This document shows, piece after piece, positions 44,123-55,662 of a DNA stretch of 64,000 nt. Both the position numbers and the translations under genes were made by a program. Each line of letters begins with the position of its first letter. The stretch's first letter is position 1. The stretch comes from Rheum nobile (taxonomy: Eukaryota; Streptophyta; Magnoliopsida; Caryophyllales; Polygonaceae): positions 2,604,001 through 2,668,000 of the forward strand of contig WOAB01000506.1 of NCBI GenBank assembly GCA_027886185.1. Direction: 5' to 3'. The notes under the pieces were generated by a model. It did no database searches. It saw nothing but the letters and a program-made list of their open reading frames with translations, and had not been told where the DNA came from.

Positions 44123-45127
44123 GTGATCGACAAGACATTGTTCCTCTTGGAACACAAATGTGAGATTCTCGTAGTTCAATTCTATGTTGATGATATTATT
44201 TTTGGTTCCACTAACCCTACACTTTTAGAAAAGTTCAAAAATCTCATGAGCAGTGAGTTTGAGATGAGTATGATAGGGGAATCGTCCTTTTTCCTTGGAT
44301 TACAAGTCTCTCAATCTTTTGAGGGAACAAGAGTACATCAACAAAAATACATCAAGGAATTGTTGAAGAAGTATGGTATGGATAAATCTAAACCTATTGA
44401 TACCCCTATTTCTCCTAACACTCGCCTTGATGCAGACTGGAATGGCAAAGATGTGGATGCTACAATGTATAGAGAAATGATTGGCTCATTACTCTATCTA
44501 ACGACAAGTAGGCCATATATTATGTTTAGTGTGTGTCTTTGTGCAAGATTTCAGGCAAATCCTAAGGAGTCACACCTAACTGAAGTCAAACAAATTCTGC
44601 GATACCTGAAAGGGAACGATCATCTCTGTCTTTGGTATCCAAGGAACAGTGGGTTTGAACTCGTGGGCTTCACTGACGCTGATTTTGCAGGTCACCTTGT
44701 GGATCACAAAAGTACTTCGGGGACGACACAATTCCTAGGCCCATACCTTATTTCTTGGGGATCAAAGAAGCAAAATTATATTGCTCTTTCCACCGCTGAA
44801 GCTGAGTACGTAGTTGCTGCATCATGGTGTGCCCATGTATTGTGGCTCAAACAACAATTGTAGGATTTTGGTATGTCTCTTGGCACTGTTCCCATTATGT
44901 GTGATAATACTAGTGCTATTAACATTTCCAAAATTCATGTTCATCACTCACGTACTAAGCATATCGATATTCGTCTTCATTTTCTACGTGATAATGTTGA
45001 GAAAATTTTCATTAGAATGGATCATTGCAGAACAGAAGATCAAGTTGCAGATATCTTCACCAAAGCACTGGATAGAAAACCCTTTGAGCATCTGCGAATG
45101 TTCCTTGGGATGATCTCTCTGAATTGA
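44123..45127 (+). pseudogene. Sirevirus RT C-terminal half and RNase H
   Basis: One frame carries the RT catalytic block FYVDDIIFGSTN (about 44180-44215), the FFLGLQV block, REMIGSLLYLT (about 44470-44502) and RNase H with the catalytic residues in FTDADFAG (about 44670) and STAEAEYVV (about 44790). A TAG at 44861 interrupts it. The same frame then continues to 45127 with MCDNTSAINISK, TKHIDIRLHFLRD and QVADIFTKAL, the normal copia end. Only this single nonsense codon separates the two parts. Confidence 0.9.
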
Positions 45128-46043
45128 GGAACTTCATGTCCACTATTCACTCCATGATTGGCTAGATCAATCAAATTAATCAGGGAACATCTTCTATGCA
45201 GCATGTTATTTGCAAAATGTTTATTTGTTCATTCTTGCTATATGCTTTGTGTTACATAATATCATAATCTCTTGCAACTTCTATTCTTGATCTTATGTGC
45301 TTCAACTTTACATGATAACATCTTCTTTCAATCCCAAAGCGACCAATTTGATTATCTGTACCCTCATTATAAGCCAAAAGGATAATCGGTTGCACTGCCG
45401 TCCTAAGCCATGATCCAGGTAAACGTTTCTTATGAATTCTTCTTTTTTTTTTTTACCAATTTTGACTGGGTATAATTATCTGGATCTTCTTTGTTCCCTA
45501 CCCCACTTTACTGTTTGGATATATCTTTACTATTTTGTATGAACCCAATTACATATCCAAACTAGCCTTTTCATCCACTCAAGTGTCTCGGGGTCATCTG
45601 GATGGAACTTGGCCTCGGGGGGAACAGAGACAGGAACATCAGTGTTGGGAACAGTATGAGGAATGTTGAGATTTGTAGGTGAACGTTGCTTCACTGAGAA
45701 GGAGAAATTGAATGTTGATTTGATGGCTCTGCAGAGTCGAACAACCAGTTTTGCAAAACCGAGAGAAAAAGAGCCGTTACCAGAGGAGAGAGAAACGATT
45801 GAGTTGACGGATTGGATGATCTTTTCGGCGAGATTTTTTTGGGTAAGAATATCTTTTGATTTCCATTGTTTCCCTTTACCAATTATCTCCCCTTCCTATA
45901 TGTATTTATCCTTTCCTTAACCCAAATTGCCTCTGATCTCTTGCTCCTAATTCTCCCTCGCTTCCAAATCCTTCACCGCCTTTCTTTGCTTTCTGCCGCC
46001 TCAAACCCTACACACCTCCATCTTTCCTTTTCTCAAACACAAC
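45128..46043 (+). other. Spacer between Sirevirus pol and the env-like gene
   Basis: About 0.9 kb without a supported gene. An 85-codon frame (45663-45920) has no motif. A purine-rich CTCGGGGGGAACAG at about 45615 resembles a polypurine tract. A C/T-rich stretch (45940-46040) just before the env-like ATG could serve as the acceptor side of a spliced subgenomic RNA (inference). Confidence 0.5.
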
Positions 46044-48164
46044 CCAATGGCCGACACAAGCTTAACCTTTGTCCCATTTATAGAATCGAGTGTGTTAGTA
46101 CAAGGAACGGTATAACTGTTCCTTGGGCATCGGAATATCATAACAGAATAATAGTGTAACAGACAAAGTTCCTTAGAAAGGAAAACTTAATCAACCAACT
46201 AGTTGAATAAGAAAAACCTCTACCTCTAGGTTTCCCTAGTAGGATTTCAAAAGTCTACTTGTGTTATTAATTCTGGAATTACAATCAAGCAAGTCTTATC
46301 TCAATCTAGTTTACTCCTAGATATCTAGACCTCTTATTGTAACGTTCCTAACAACACCTAAGACAATCAAAATCCTAACAAGTACTCAACTCACCAAAGT
46401 CTCGTCCTTGTAAGTTATTCTCTTCCTCCGAATGTTCTTCGTTCTGTGGAAAAGCTGTGAATGCTTGTTGAAATGAAGTAGACAACTTCCTTTCTTATAG
46501 TCTAGGAATTCTATCTAATTTACCCTTGTTTTACTTAAGGAAAAGAAGATAAAACAATCCTATACAATCTTTTCTAATCTTTCATAACAATAAGATCTTC
46601 AACAACTTTATCTCTTGTGGCCCAAGTTGTTTCTTCAAGATCTCTTTCCATAAATAAGAGATTCGGCAATCGCAAGGGCTATAGCGCGCGTCTTTGCGTT
46701 CCTTGACGCTGTTCCCTTTTCTTTCATGTTCACTAACGCGTGTCTCTGTTTCTCTTTTGTTCCAGCGCGTTGTTCCTCATTGTTGACTTCTCTGTTCCTT
46801 TCATTCTCTGTTTTGATTCATCACATGGTTTTCATCGTTTCTTTAAATCACCTGTTTCCTGAAACTCATAATCACACTAAAAATCATCAAATGCCATTGA
46901 GTTTATCATAATCAAAACTAGAGGGAATATCAACGTTCCAACACCCTTCGATTGATGTCTCCGCCCTTAACGACGAGCAGTTGGCCGCTCTCCAGCAAAC
47001 CATTGAGGAACAAAAGGCTGCTCGCACCCCATCCACCAAGCCGACCACCTCCATCGCCGCCGTGGTAGAGATTGCCAAAGAAATCACCTCCTCAATCGCC
47101 GAATTACAGGAGGACCAGCCTCAGGAGGAACAACCTCAGGGAACAACGACCTCACCCACAAAAGAAAAATCTCCGTTGTCATCCCGAGACCTGGTGGTTT
47201 CCGCTGATCAGGAAGTCACCTCTCCTCCCAAGGATGAAGACGACGATGAGGATAAGGCTATGGCTGAGGTGGAAAAGGAGTTGGGAACCTGCCCACTCGA
47301 AGTTGCCCCCCCAAGCAAGAAGCGCAAACACACAATTGGCTCCGATGACATAGAAGTGGATTCAGACGTCCAATGCACTGGGGAGCAACACGCTGCTACT
47401 AAGTTCTCCACCCCTACCAAGTCAGATGCCGGCGAGAACACTCCTGGCACCTTGAAGCAGAGAGTGCGATCGGCCAAGAAAGCCGAGCCGAAGAAGAAGG
47501 CAAAGATTGAGGAACATTATGTTGTTCCCGCCTCCACTGACGGAAAGAATATCCTCCCACAGTTGTGATCCTAGAGAAATTCCTTTCTGAGAATGGTTTC
47601 GAGGAAGTCTTGGAGAGACTCAAATTTCAAGGCTGGGAACATCTCTTCTCCAACCGCGTCTTGGTCAACCCCGATCAAGTTCGTGAGTTTTACTGTTCCT
47701 TTAGTCTCAATTCTTCTTCGACTATGCTGGGAACATCGTCAGTGTATGTGGAAGATCTGTCTTTCACTATTTCCAAGCTTGCACGCCTGTTAAGTCTTAC
47801 TGCTAAAGGTTTTTACGACATTCCGGGTGACAAGGTCACTGATGCTCAGAAAAAGGCCAAGGAGGCTAGTGCTCAAACACTCTTCAAGGATAAATCCAGA
47901 GCCACTCATATGTCCACTCTTACTCTGCCTCAGCAAATAGCGCATCAAATCATCATGAAGGTTGTCATTCCTAGGAAAGAGAAGAGGAATGCGATCACCA
48001 ATACCGATTTGCTGATGTTGGACAGGTTTTGGCACAAAGAGAAGATTGACCTTCCTAGGGTCATCCTGCAGCACATGGAGAAGTGCATTGCCAAGACTCA
48101 CTCCCTAGCCTACCCCAATGTGATCAAGTTGAATTTGCAGAATGAAAAGGCTTACAGAGCATAA
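46044..48164 (+). pseudogene. Sirevirus env-like (third) coding region, interrupted
   Basis: An ATG at 46044 starts a short coding segment that is cut at 46078 by a solo LTR and resumes at about 46945. The part to 47568 is acidic and Glu/Pro/Ser-rich with a basic, NLS-like KKRKH and a late Lys-rich patch. A frameshift at about 47560 leads to the second half (47565-48164), a folded-looking segment with GWEHLFSNRVLVNPDQVREFY that is common in plant transposon ORFs downstream of Sirevirus pol. I see no clear signal peptide or membrane helix in these parts, so a true envelope role is doubtful. Confidence 0.65.
46079..46943 (-). mobile_element. Solo LTR of the Sirevirus family inside the env-like gene
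   Basis: Read on the minus strand it runs from TGTTGGAACG (46943) to ...GATTCTATA (46079), where the expected final CA has become TA. It is related to the 5' LTR at 25044-25972 and closer to the fragment at 6655-7293. The flanks CCATT (46074-46078) and CCCTT (46944-46948) look like a target duplication with one mismatch. No internal region is present. The insertion is in the opposite orientation to its host element. Confidence 0.8.
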
Positions 48165-48923
48165 GGTGAGGTTCCCATGGTCAATGAGTTAGACATGGTG
48201 AACATTAACAAGATGAAGTATCAGGGTGATGATAAGGGAACTCTGCCCGCGTCCGAGATCATCAAGCGCGAAGCTGGTGAGGGAACATCGAGGAGCAGCT
48301 CTGTGCAAGGCCAGATGTTGGCTGAGCTGCGTGAGATAAAGAATATTTTGTCGTTGCTCTTGAGCACTTCCTTAACAAGGACAATGACAAGGACTAGAAG
48401 GAGGATTCAGAGTCTTGAATGGACCCTTTTTCTATCCTAGCCTGTTATAACCTCTTCTATTGGCTTTACTATGTTATTTTGTTAGGTTGTTTGCTCTTTG
48501 ATCTTTTGTGTTGTTTGTCAAGTTACTTCTGATATTTTGTAATCAATTCCCTCCTAGTTTAATGAACTTATATTTTGCTAGTAATTTGTTGTCTTATCTC
48601 TTGTTGTTCCACTGGTTACTTTTGATCTTTTGATGATGCCAAAAGGGGGAAGTATGGAAAATTGTGCGATGAACTCAGTAAAGAGAGATAACAGTCTTAT
48701 TGTTCCAAATTTTTATGATTTTTTTAGCAATGCTAGTGCTGGGGGGGGGGGGGGGGGAACGATGATGCAACTTGAAGGTATGAACTGTAATTATTCATTT
48801 GATATAAAATTTTGCTTAACACTTGATCTTAGATGCATGATGATTTATATTGACTTGTTTATTACTCTCTGTTTTGATCGAACACCTTATGAATGGGATT
48901 GTCATCACCAAAAATGGGGAAAT
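48165..48923 (+). other. Sirevirus 3' untranslated region with several purine tracts
   Basis: No gene is supported, although an 87-codon frame (48177-48440) may be a leftover of the env-like region. Three purine tracts occur before the LTR: CCAAAAGGGGGAAG near 48638-48651, a 17-G run at 48741-48757, and AAAAATGGGGAAATTA near 48910-48925, next to the LTR. Multiple polypurine tracts are a known trait of Sireviruses. Confidence 0.65.
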
Positions 48924-49186
48924 TATTGGAACCTTGACGTTCCCTCTGGTTTTGATGATGATAAACACCATTAGGTTTTATGGTTTTTGTTGTTCCTATG
49001 AGTTTCAGGTTTTATGAAAGCATTACGGAACAATGTAAATCATGTGAAAAAGAGAAAGCAGAGGAGTGAAATAGAACGTTGTGAAAACAAGGAACGGTTA
49101 CGCGTAAGCAAATTGGAAATATGAAAAGCACGTAGATTTCATAGAAGGAAACTTTTATACATGGTAACAACATTTCAGGAACAATG
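48924..49186 (+). mobile_element. 3' LTR of the Sirevirus-like element (first 263 bp only)
   Basis: It starts TATTGGAACC (TGTTGG in the 5' LTR) and follows 25044-25306 with about 20 substitutions. At 49187 it is cut by a gypsy LTR. The remainder must lie beyond the window's right end. Confidence 0.85.
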
Positions 49187-51641
49187 TGTAACACCCCCAA
49201 AACTTAACCCTTTTGGAAATGTATTACCGCCAGTGACCCCAGTGTTCCTTACCGAGATCACCCAAGGCTTTACCAAATAAATACAATTTATGAAATGCAA
49301 TTGATACACAAAGATCAAGCAATAAATTCCAAAACATAACATTGTTGAGGAAACAAGAGTTACGAGATTACAACCCAATCCCGAATAGGCCAAACACAGA
49401 GTTCAAACAAAGTACAGCGGAAGACAAATAAAAGATTTTACAAACGGGGTTGTGATCGTGATGATCACTTGCCCAAGGATCTCAACCTGATTAAAAGCAA
49501 TTATTTAAAACATCCAAAAACAACCGTCGTCTTCATAGTCAATCTAGTCTCCTCAAATCTTCAATCTATCTGATGTGCCGAATCGAACGGATGACACCAG
49601 CCCACATGCGGAGAACAAAGTTCGTGGGTTAGTCTACTTGAATAGTCTAGCAAGGGTAAAAAGCAGAATGGTTCGAGTGATCGTAACCGTTTACTATCAT
49701 TGTCCCTCGAATAATAACCGAAGGGACGATACATAACCCGACACTTTCACGGAATAACAACAAGAGGTATGCATGAGAGAAGATTCTGGAAGACTTCATC
49801 TTCACAGAAATTGACTCGAAAAGAGACTCTAAGAGATTGAGTCTTTAAGGAAAAATGACAAATCTGGAATGATTACAGGATCATACAACAATGATTTAAA
49901 ACTGACTGAGATGCTTCGGTTCACGACCAACCTCATCGCCTACAACGAATCCAGATTGGAAAGAGAACGTACTACATTCAAGTCAAGACGAGTTTTCCTA
50001 GCTGCACTGAACTTAGCTGCACTACTCGCCCAAGGTATATTAATCATGTGCACTCGGGCACTTATCTTATTTAATTCCAAAACGAGCATTACGTTATAAG
50101 CTTTTACATCTCCACACAAGAGATATCGGATCTCCTCACAAGAGATATCGGATCTCCTCACAAGAGATATCAGATCTCCTCACAAGAGATATCGAAGGGA
50201 TGAACCCTGGAAGATTTGGCACTAGCGAAGTGCGCCTACCCTGTGAAAGGGTATGGTCATGACCAAAGAGAAAGTACTGGGGATGAACCACCAAGTACCA
50301 GTTATAAAGAAACAGCTAAACCCCCTCAAGGTACATAGCGTTCCTAGCCACTAGTGCTAACTAAACAGTATAGCACAACAACAGTTACTGGATAAATCCA
50401 CATAAAGGCCCGAAAGGCGATCACAGATAATAGCGTTGTTCTAACAGATATACAACCTATTATATGATTTTCAAAACAGTTTAACAAAACCGTTTCCAGA
50501 CAAACAGAATATTCATTCCAAATTAATTACTCAGATAAACTACTGATAATTAATGTAAATATGGAACGAATGAGCAAGAGCGAACCGCCACTTGCCTTAC
50601 TCCGCAGAATAGTCTAAAGACGTCACTAGATTCCGGGCTCGACACGGTACAGCTCTGACAGCACAACGACCTTCGAGTCGACCCATAAAAGGAACCCTAA
50701 GTTAGACCCGACATAAACAGTACGAATCTAAACACGGCAAAAGAACACGAAAGGAAAGACGCCACAACGACAACCGACCAAGCCAAAGCCACGAAGGCGT
50801 TCTGGGCACTGGCGGCGGTCGCCGTTCTTGGCGGCGGTCGCCGTGAAGAACACGGCGGTCGTCGTGAAGAACACGACGGTCGCCGTGAAGAACACGGCGG
50901 TCGCCGTTAAGAACACGGCCGACTGAAACGAGAGAAAACTCACCCAAAAACACGAGCGGTTTGGCCTCCTTCGACTTGCTTTGGCTTCTAACCTCCAAGG
51001 CTAACCAAAAGCTTCACAAAGGCACTCTGGAAACACACCAAAGCAACTCCGGCGAGACCTCCGGCGAGCACAAGAAAACCGGCGAAAACAAAACTCCGGC
51101 GAGAGGCGAATTTGGCAGAGGTTTGGTGCTGGGATGGCTCAAAACCTCACCCCCAACACCTCCTTTTATAGCCAAAGTGTCTGAAGCGATCAACCAAACC
51201 CTGAGACGCGGCCGAAAGCAAGATCGGCGCCCTTGATTTCCGCCGGTGACCAACGGGCAATACCCACTGGACAATCACGGCGGTCGCCGTTTTTGCCCAC
51301 AGCGGGTACGCGGCGGTCGCCGTAACCGCGACAGTCGCGGCCAGCTAGAAGCTGACACGCTGACTCCTCGGGCCCCAAATACGGCGGTCGCCGTTTCTGA
51401 ACGGCGGTCGCCGTTTCTCCCTTTTCCCGCCCATTCGGCTTTGAACGAGCATGACGATAAACCGGGATAAAAATTATCGTACGCAAATGACAATTTAAAA
51501 TTCAAGGCACCTTGTCTGTATATTATTTCACTGAGAAAAATATTACAGATATAGAGCACATTACAGAATGTCTCAAGCTACCTGAATTAAATCCGACGTA
51601 CACAACGGGTACTCGGGAAAATTCCAAAAATACGGGTATCA
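49187..51641 (-). mobile_element. Gypsy array, leftmost LTR (LTR 1), 2455 bp
   Basis: It begins TGTAACACCCCC directly after the Sirevirus LTR (5-bp flank CAATG) and ends GGGTATCA. To the right, the inverse of a polypurine tract (CATCTCCTCCCCCTTAC, 51642-51658) shows that this is the 3' LTR of a minus-strand element. It carries four repeats of CAAGAGATATCGGATCTCCT (50115-50200) and GC-rich repeats listed separately. It differs from the next LTR at many positions, by eye around 2 percent, plus one 21-bp unit. Open frames here are not genes. Confidence 0.85.
50805..50935. repeat. GC-rich 21-bp tandem repeat ACGGCGGTCGCCGT in LTR 1
   Basis: Five copies of a near-palindromic core (GCGGTCGCCGT) occur in a row, most spaced 21 bases apart by GAAGAAC-type linkers. 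A second cluster with about five cores lies at 51278-51415. The same clusters occur in LTR 2 at 57736-57835 (one unit fewer) and 58183-58340 (about 18-20 bases longer). The Arg-rich open frames (for example 51190-51559 minus) are by-products of these repeats. Confidence 0.8.
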
Positions 51642-51679
51642 CATCTCCTCCCCCTTACAAGAAGTTTCGAACCCGAAAC

Positions 51680-52931
51680 TTAGGTCGAGAATAACTCGGG
51701 AAAACGCCTGAGCATATCTGACTCGGTTTCCCACGTCTCCCAAGTAACTTCTTCGGTCCCTGACTTGGACCACAGCACTCGTACCAAAGGTACAATCTTG
51801 TTGCACAAATGCTTCACACGACGTTCGAGAATGCACACTGGCATCTCCTCTCAAGTACCATTTGCCTGAATCTCGACGTCCTTATAGCTCAGCCTACGAG
51901 ACTCATCTTGGCACGAATATCCTTAGCAATGATACGTGGAACACATTATACACTAGGTATGCCGATGGCGACAATGCCAAACGGTACGTTAGAGATCTTA
52001 CTCTATCCAGAATTTTGAATGGTCCCATGTAGCGAGGGTTAAGCTTCCCACGCTTACCAAACCTGAAAACATCCTTGGGTGGCGATACTGTGACAAGTAC
52101 CTTGACACCAACCTTGAACTCAACACTTTAACACTTCTGATCTGCATAAAACTTTTGTCGACTCTGAGCGGTCAACAACCTCTGTCTACTCAGAGCAATG
52201 TTCGAAGTTGTCCTTTCGACCAACTCTGGTCCAAGTAGAATCTTGTCGGCGTACTCAACCCAACAAATCTGAGATCTACATCTGTGCCCATACAAAGCTT
52301 CAAACGGAGCCATCTTGATTGTAGCATGCCAACTATTATCGTACGTGAGCTCAATTAGACTTAGGCTGTCTTCCCAGCTAGTCGGATGATCGAGTACGTA
52401 TACTTCTTAGCATAACCTCCAGGGTCTAGATGGTCTTTCAGACTGACCATCTGTCTGAGGATGAAACGCTGCTGAATCTCAATTCAGTTCCCATGGCCTT
52501 GTGAAGTTCTTGCTATAAACTTGACATAAATCGGCCATCTCGATCCGATACAATAGTCTTAGGAATGCCATGTAACGGACAATCTCCTGGTGGAAACTTC
52601 TGCTGACCTCTGAGTTACCCAAGTAACCTCAGTTTCCAATGCAAACACTATTGCTGCTAGTTCTAGGTCATGTGTTGGTTAGTTTGCTTCATAGGTTTTC
52701 AATTGTCTAGATGCGTATGTAATATCCTTGCCTTTCTGCATCAAAGACACATCCCAACCCATTTCTCGAAGCATTAACTATAGACCATATAGCCAACATT
52801 CTTTCTGACAACGCCAAAACTGGTGCAAAAGTCAGACACTGTTTCAACTTCTTGAAAACTGGTCTTGCACTTGTCATCCCAGACAACTTCTGGTTGACCT
52901 TGTGGACAGACTGGTCATAGGTGGAGAGATC
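51680..52931 (-). pseudogene. Gypsy element A: RNase H and integrase remnants, pol end
   Basis: Read downward, the region contains a fragment corresponding to the RNase H start (APVLALSE near 52820), the integrase block FHPQTDGQSE near 52470, and then MAPFEALYGHRCRSQICW (52313-52260). The pol end is a segment in which ERRVKHL and VPLVRVLWSKSGTEE are followed by a T-W-E-x-E-x-x-M-type end near 51700, with a stop at 51680. Sequence between blocks is too short for intact RNase H and integrase, so large deletions are present in addition to stops. The C-terminal pattern is that of chromovirus (Tekay/Del-like) elements. Confidence 0.75.
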
Positions 52932-53800
52932 TTAGAAAAAAAATCCTTTCATGAACCGTCTATAATGTCCTGCAAGCTCTGGGAAACTACGCACCTCGCT
53001 CACACCCTGAGGCCGCTTCCAAACAACTACTGATTCACTCTTCTGGGGAATAACCATAACCTCATTCTTATTGATCACATGGCCTAAGAAAGCCACTTCT
53101 AGATCCAACAATCGCACTTAGCCCACTTTGCGTACAGCCGACTTGGTCTAAGGACCGATAAAGCAATCCGCAGACGTTCCCTGTGAGCTTCCTTGCTCGG
53201 GAAAAATCAAAATGCCATTGATGAAGACCACTATGGACTTATTCAAGTACTGGTCTAAAACATCGATGCACTAGGTTCATGAAAACTCCTAGAGCATTCG
53301 TAAGCTTAGATGGCATGACTACAAACTCGTAGTAACCATCTCTCGTCCGAAACGCAATCCTCAGAATATCATCCTTACGAATCCTGAGCTGATGAAAACC
53401 AAATCTCAGGTCGATCTTGGAGAAAACTTTTGCTCTCTGTAGTTGATCCAACAGATCATCACTCCTTGGCAACAAATACTTGCTCTTGATCGTGACTTTA
53501 TTCAACTCTCGAAAGTCAAAACAAAGTCGAAACGGTCCATCTTTTATTTTGACAAATAAACTAGGGCACTCCTACTTAAGGTGATGCACTCAGCTTTATA
53601 TAACTTTTGTTAAGAAGATCCTTGAGTTGCTTCTTCAACTCTTGCATCTCAACAGGAGCCATCCGGTACGGTGCCTCAGAGATCGGCGTGGTACTCGGCT
53701 CGAGATCAATTGCAAACTCCACGACACGATTTGGGGTATCCAGGAATATCTTCTGGAAAGACACCCGTAAATCCTCTAACCACAGAAATATCAAAAACTG
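52932..53800 (-). pseudogene. Gypsy element A: reverse transcriptase, catalytically dead
   Basis: The N-terminal part (53794-53576) has PNRVVEFAIDLEPSTTPISE and YRMAPVEMQELKKQLKDLL, typical of gypsy RT. Next come VFSKIDLRFGFHQLRI and YYEFVVMPSKLTNA (53505-53239). The Y/F-x-D-D motif is replaced by FINGILIF near 53215, so both catalytic aspartates are gone. The connection region VAFLGHVINKNEV and VRSFPELAGHYRRF lies at 53117-52932. Stops and shifts separate the blocks. Confidence 0.8.
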
Positions 53801-54229
53801 AAGTCGATCACTGCCTTATGATGCTTCCATCAATCCATACCGAGAATAATTATCGTATGGGACCATGGTTATTTAGGTCAAATCGCTTTGAATTTCTTAC
53901 CCTTGATGGTAATTGACAATTCGACAGACGATTGGTTCCCACTAAATGGTCACCATCTTGGACCAACCCACTACATGGTTCACAGACGACTCACTAGTGG
54001 CTACGAGTCCAGGCCCATCCATTACCAGCGTCCTCTGTTGCCATGAGCCGCTGTCCATACATCTCAACCCATCCTTGGTAGCTCCACCTAATTAATAGGC
54101 AGCCATCTCCTCAGAGGTTGTTGGTGAGTCTCGAACACGAGACCTTACCCCATCAACAAGCAACGAAACATAACTTGGTATAAACCAAAGGTTCGTATAT
54201 AAGAAGAGTTACAACAAAAGGTTCACAAC

Positions 54230-54335
54230 CTCGTTGCACACGCAACTTAACTACAACCATCCAAAATGAAAGTCTGGGTAGCACCCACATCAACAGCACA
54301 TTAACAAAAGTGTAATGCAGATACAAAGTACTCTA
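54230..54335 (-). pseudogene. Gypsy element A: protease active-site remnant
   Basis: The minus strand reads AVDVGATQTFIL near 54295-54260, equivalent to the gypsy protease site V-L-x-D-T/S-G-A-x-x-S-F-I with Thr changed to Val in the triad. A stop follows eight codons later. The rest of the protease, towards 53830, is decayed. Confidence 0.65.
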
Positions 54336-55662
54336 AGCATTAGGAGCATAGGGTCCATCCACCTCACGTATCACGTACAGGCGTTGACCTTGGCTTCCTG
54401 AAGCCATCGGGGCTTTCCCTTTGTTCTGCGTAGTCGTCTGCATTGAAGGGCTAGGAGCTTCCACCGGACTGAACTTGGGTCGGTTGTTCTGATTAATAGA
54501 CCCTTGCCGTGACTCAGCTCCTTTCACATTCCTCCGCTGACAGAACGCCTACATATGACCCTCTTTTCCGCAGTCAAAGCATGTCTTTTTGTCCTTCAGA
54601 CATTCATTACTCTTGTGCCCGTGCGTACCGCAGTTGTAGCACTGAATCGGATTATTGCCTTGGCCAGAACGTTGCGTAGACTCATCATGAGTCTTATTCG
54701 TTCTTGCTCGGCCAAATTTGGCAAAATCTGATGGTGGCGCGGGGCGTTTGAACCCACTTGCCTGAGGCTGGTACTGCACTTGCCTCTGGCTGTTACGCTT
54801 CTTGGTCGACTCCTCCAGAGTCACCTCCAGCTTGTAGGCTGTATCCACATACTGCTCCAGAGTAGAGCATGTGTGGTGCACCATCATCGGCTTGATGTCT
54901 GGACTCATCCATTCGTGGAAATACCAGATCTTCTGTGCCTCACTGGATATCTCAGGTCTAGCGTACTGCATTAGATGATTGAATTTGGTTGCAAGCTCGG
55001 TCACCTTCAATCCATCCGTTTGCGGATACAGAAACTCCTTGTGTTTCTCCTCCCTCATAGCACGAGAGAAGAAACGATCAGTCATCTTGGTCTTAAACAT
55101 AGACTAGGTCAATACCGGGCTATCAGCTAATCCGGTACTCTCCCACCATTCACTGGCTTCTTCCTTTAACTGAAGAGAGGCTATATGCACTCTCTCCGCT
55201 TCAGTGCACTCAACATTGCGGAATAGCCGCTCCATGTGGGAAAACCAATGAGCCACCTTGACTGGCTCTCCCTTTTCCATCAAAGCTGTCAGGTCTCATA
55301 GAGTTAATGGCCTTCAGCGCTCGGCCATACTCCCCTCTATTCCTGATCACCCCTCCCTGCAGCACATGGTTCCCTTGTTCCTCGAACCTCGGAACTTCTG
55401 GAGGTACTTGCACTCCTTGTGCCTGATGCACATTCGGGCGTAACGCGTCGGCAATCGCTTGCATGACGATTCCCCAAATTTCTGCAACAGCTGCTTTATC
55501 AAATATCCTTGGAGCGTTGTCCCTAGCTGGGTCGTTGCCTCCAGGATTATTATGGAAGACAGACTCACGCTCTTCTGATGGGTCTGCAACATTCCTTGGA
55601 TTTAGTCTGGGGTCAATGCTTGGCCCAGCACCAGTACGGATAGTGTTCCTCGTGTTCACCAT
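54336..55662 (-). pseudogene. Gypsy element A: gag
   Basis: The likely start is the ATG at 55662 (MVNTRNT, the usual start of this gag family). The capsid region follows with a frameshift near 55275 and a stop at about 55103, then FKTKMTDRFFSRAMREEKHKE (written here in part) and FNHLMQYARPEI in the next open frame (55100-54549). Two zinc knuckles are present: CYNCGTHGHKSNEC (about 54640-54600) and CFDCGKEGHM, the latter cut by a stop at about 54551. This is a non-functional copy. Gag would have formed the particle. Confidence 0.85.

Larger units (their letters stand above)
25044..49186 (+). mobile_element. Sirevirus-like Ty1/copia retrotransposon, heavily nested
   Basis: The element has a 929-bp 5' LTR, a tRNA-Met primer site, gag with a zinc knuckle, protease, integrase, RT and RNase H in copia order. 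These are followed by a second, env-like coding region, several purine tracts and the start of a 3' LTR. This layout is that of the SIRE/Maximus lineage. Three insertions break it: a gypsy solo LTR (28999-32123), a composite insertion (about 32.67-43.25 kb) and a solo LTR of its own family (46079-46943). The end is cut at 49187. Without the inserts it would be roughly 10 kb. By eye the two LTRs differ at about 20 positions in 263 alignable bases, so it is fairly old. Confidence 0.8.

Noticed and set aside
50115..50205. Four direct repeats of a CAAGAGATATC unit in the gypsy LTR, considered as a CRISPR-like or operator array
   Set aside because: Repeats are adjacent with no variable spacer and are part of the LTR in all three copies.
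51190..51559. Arg/Gly-rich frames across the gypsy LTR (also at 58095-58482)
   Set aside because: They are translations of the GC-rich tandem repeats on both strands, without a conserved start or motif.
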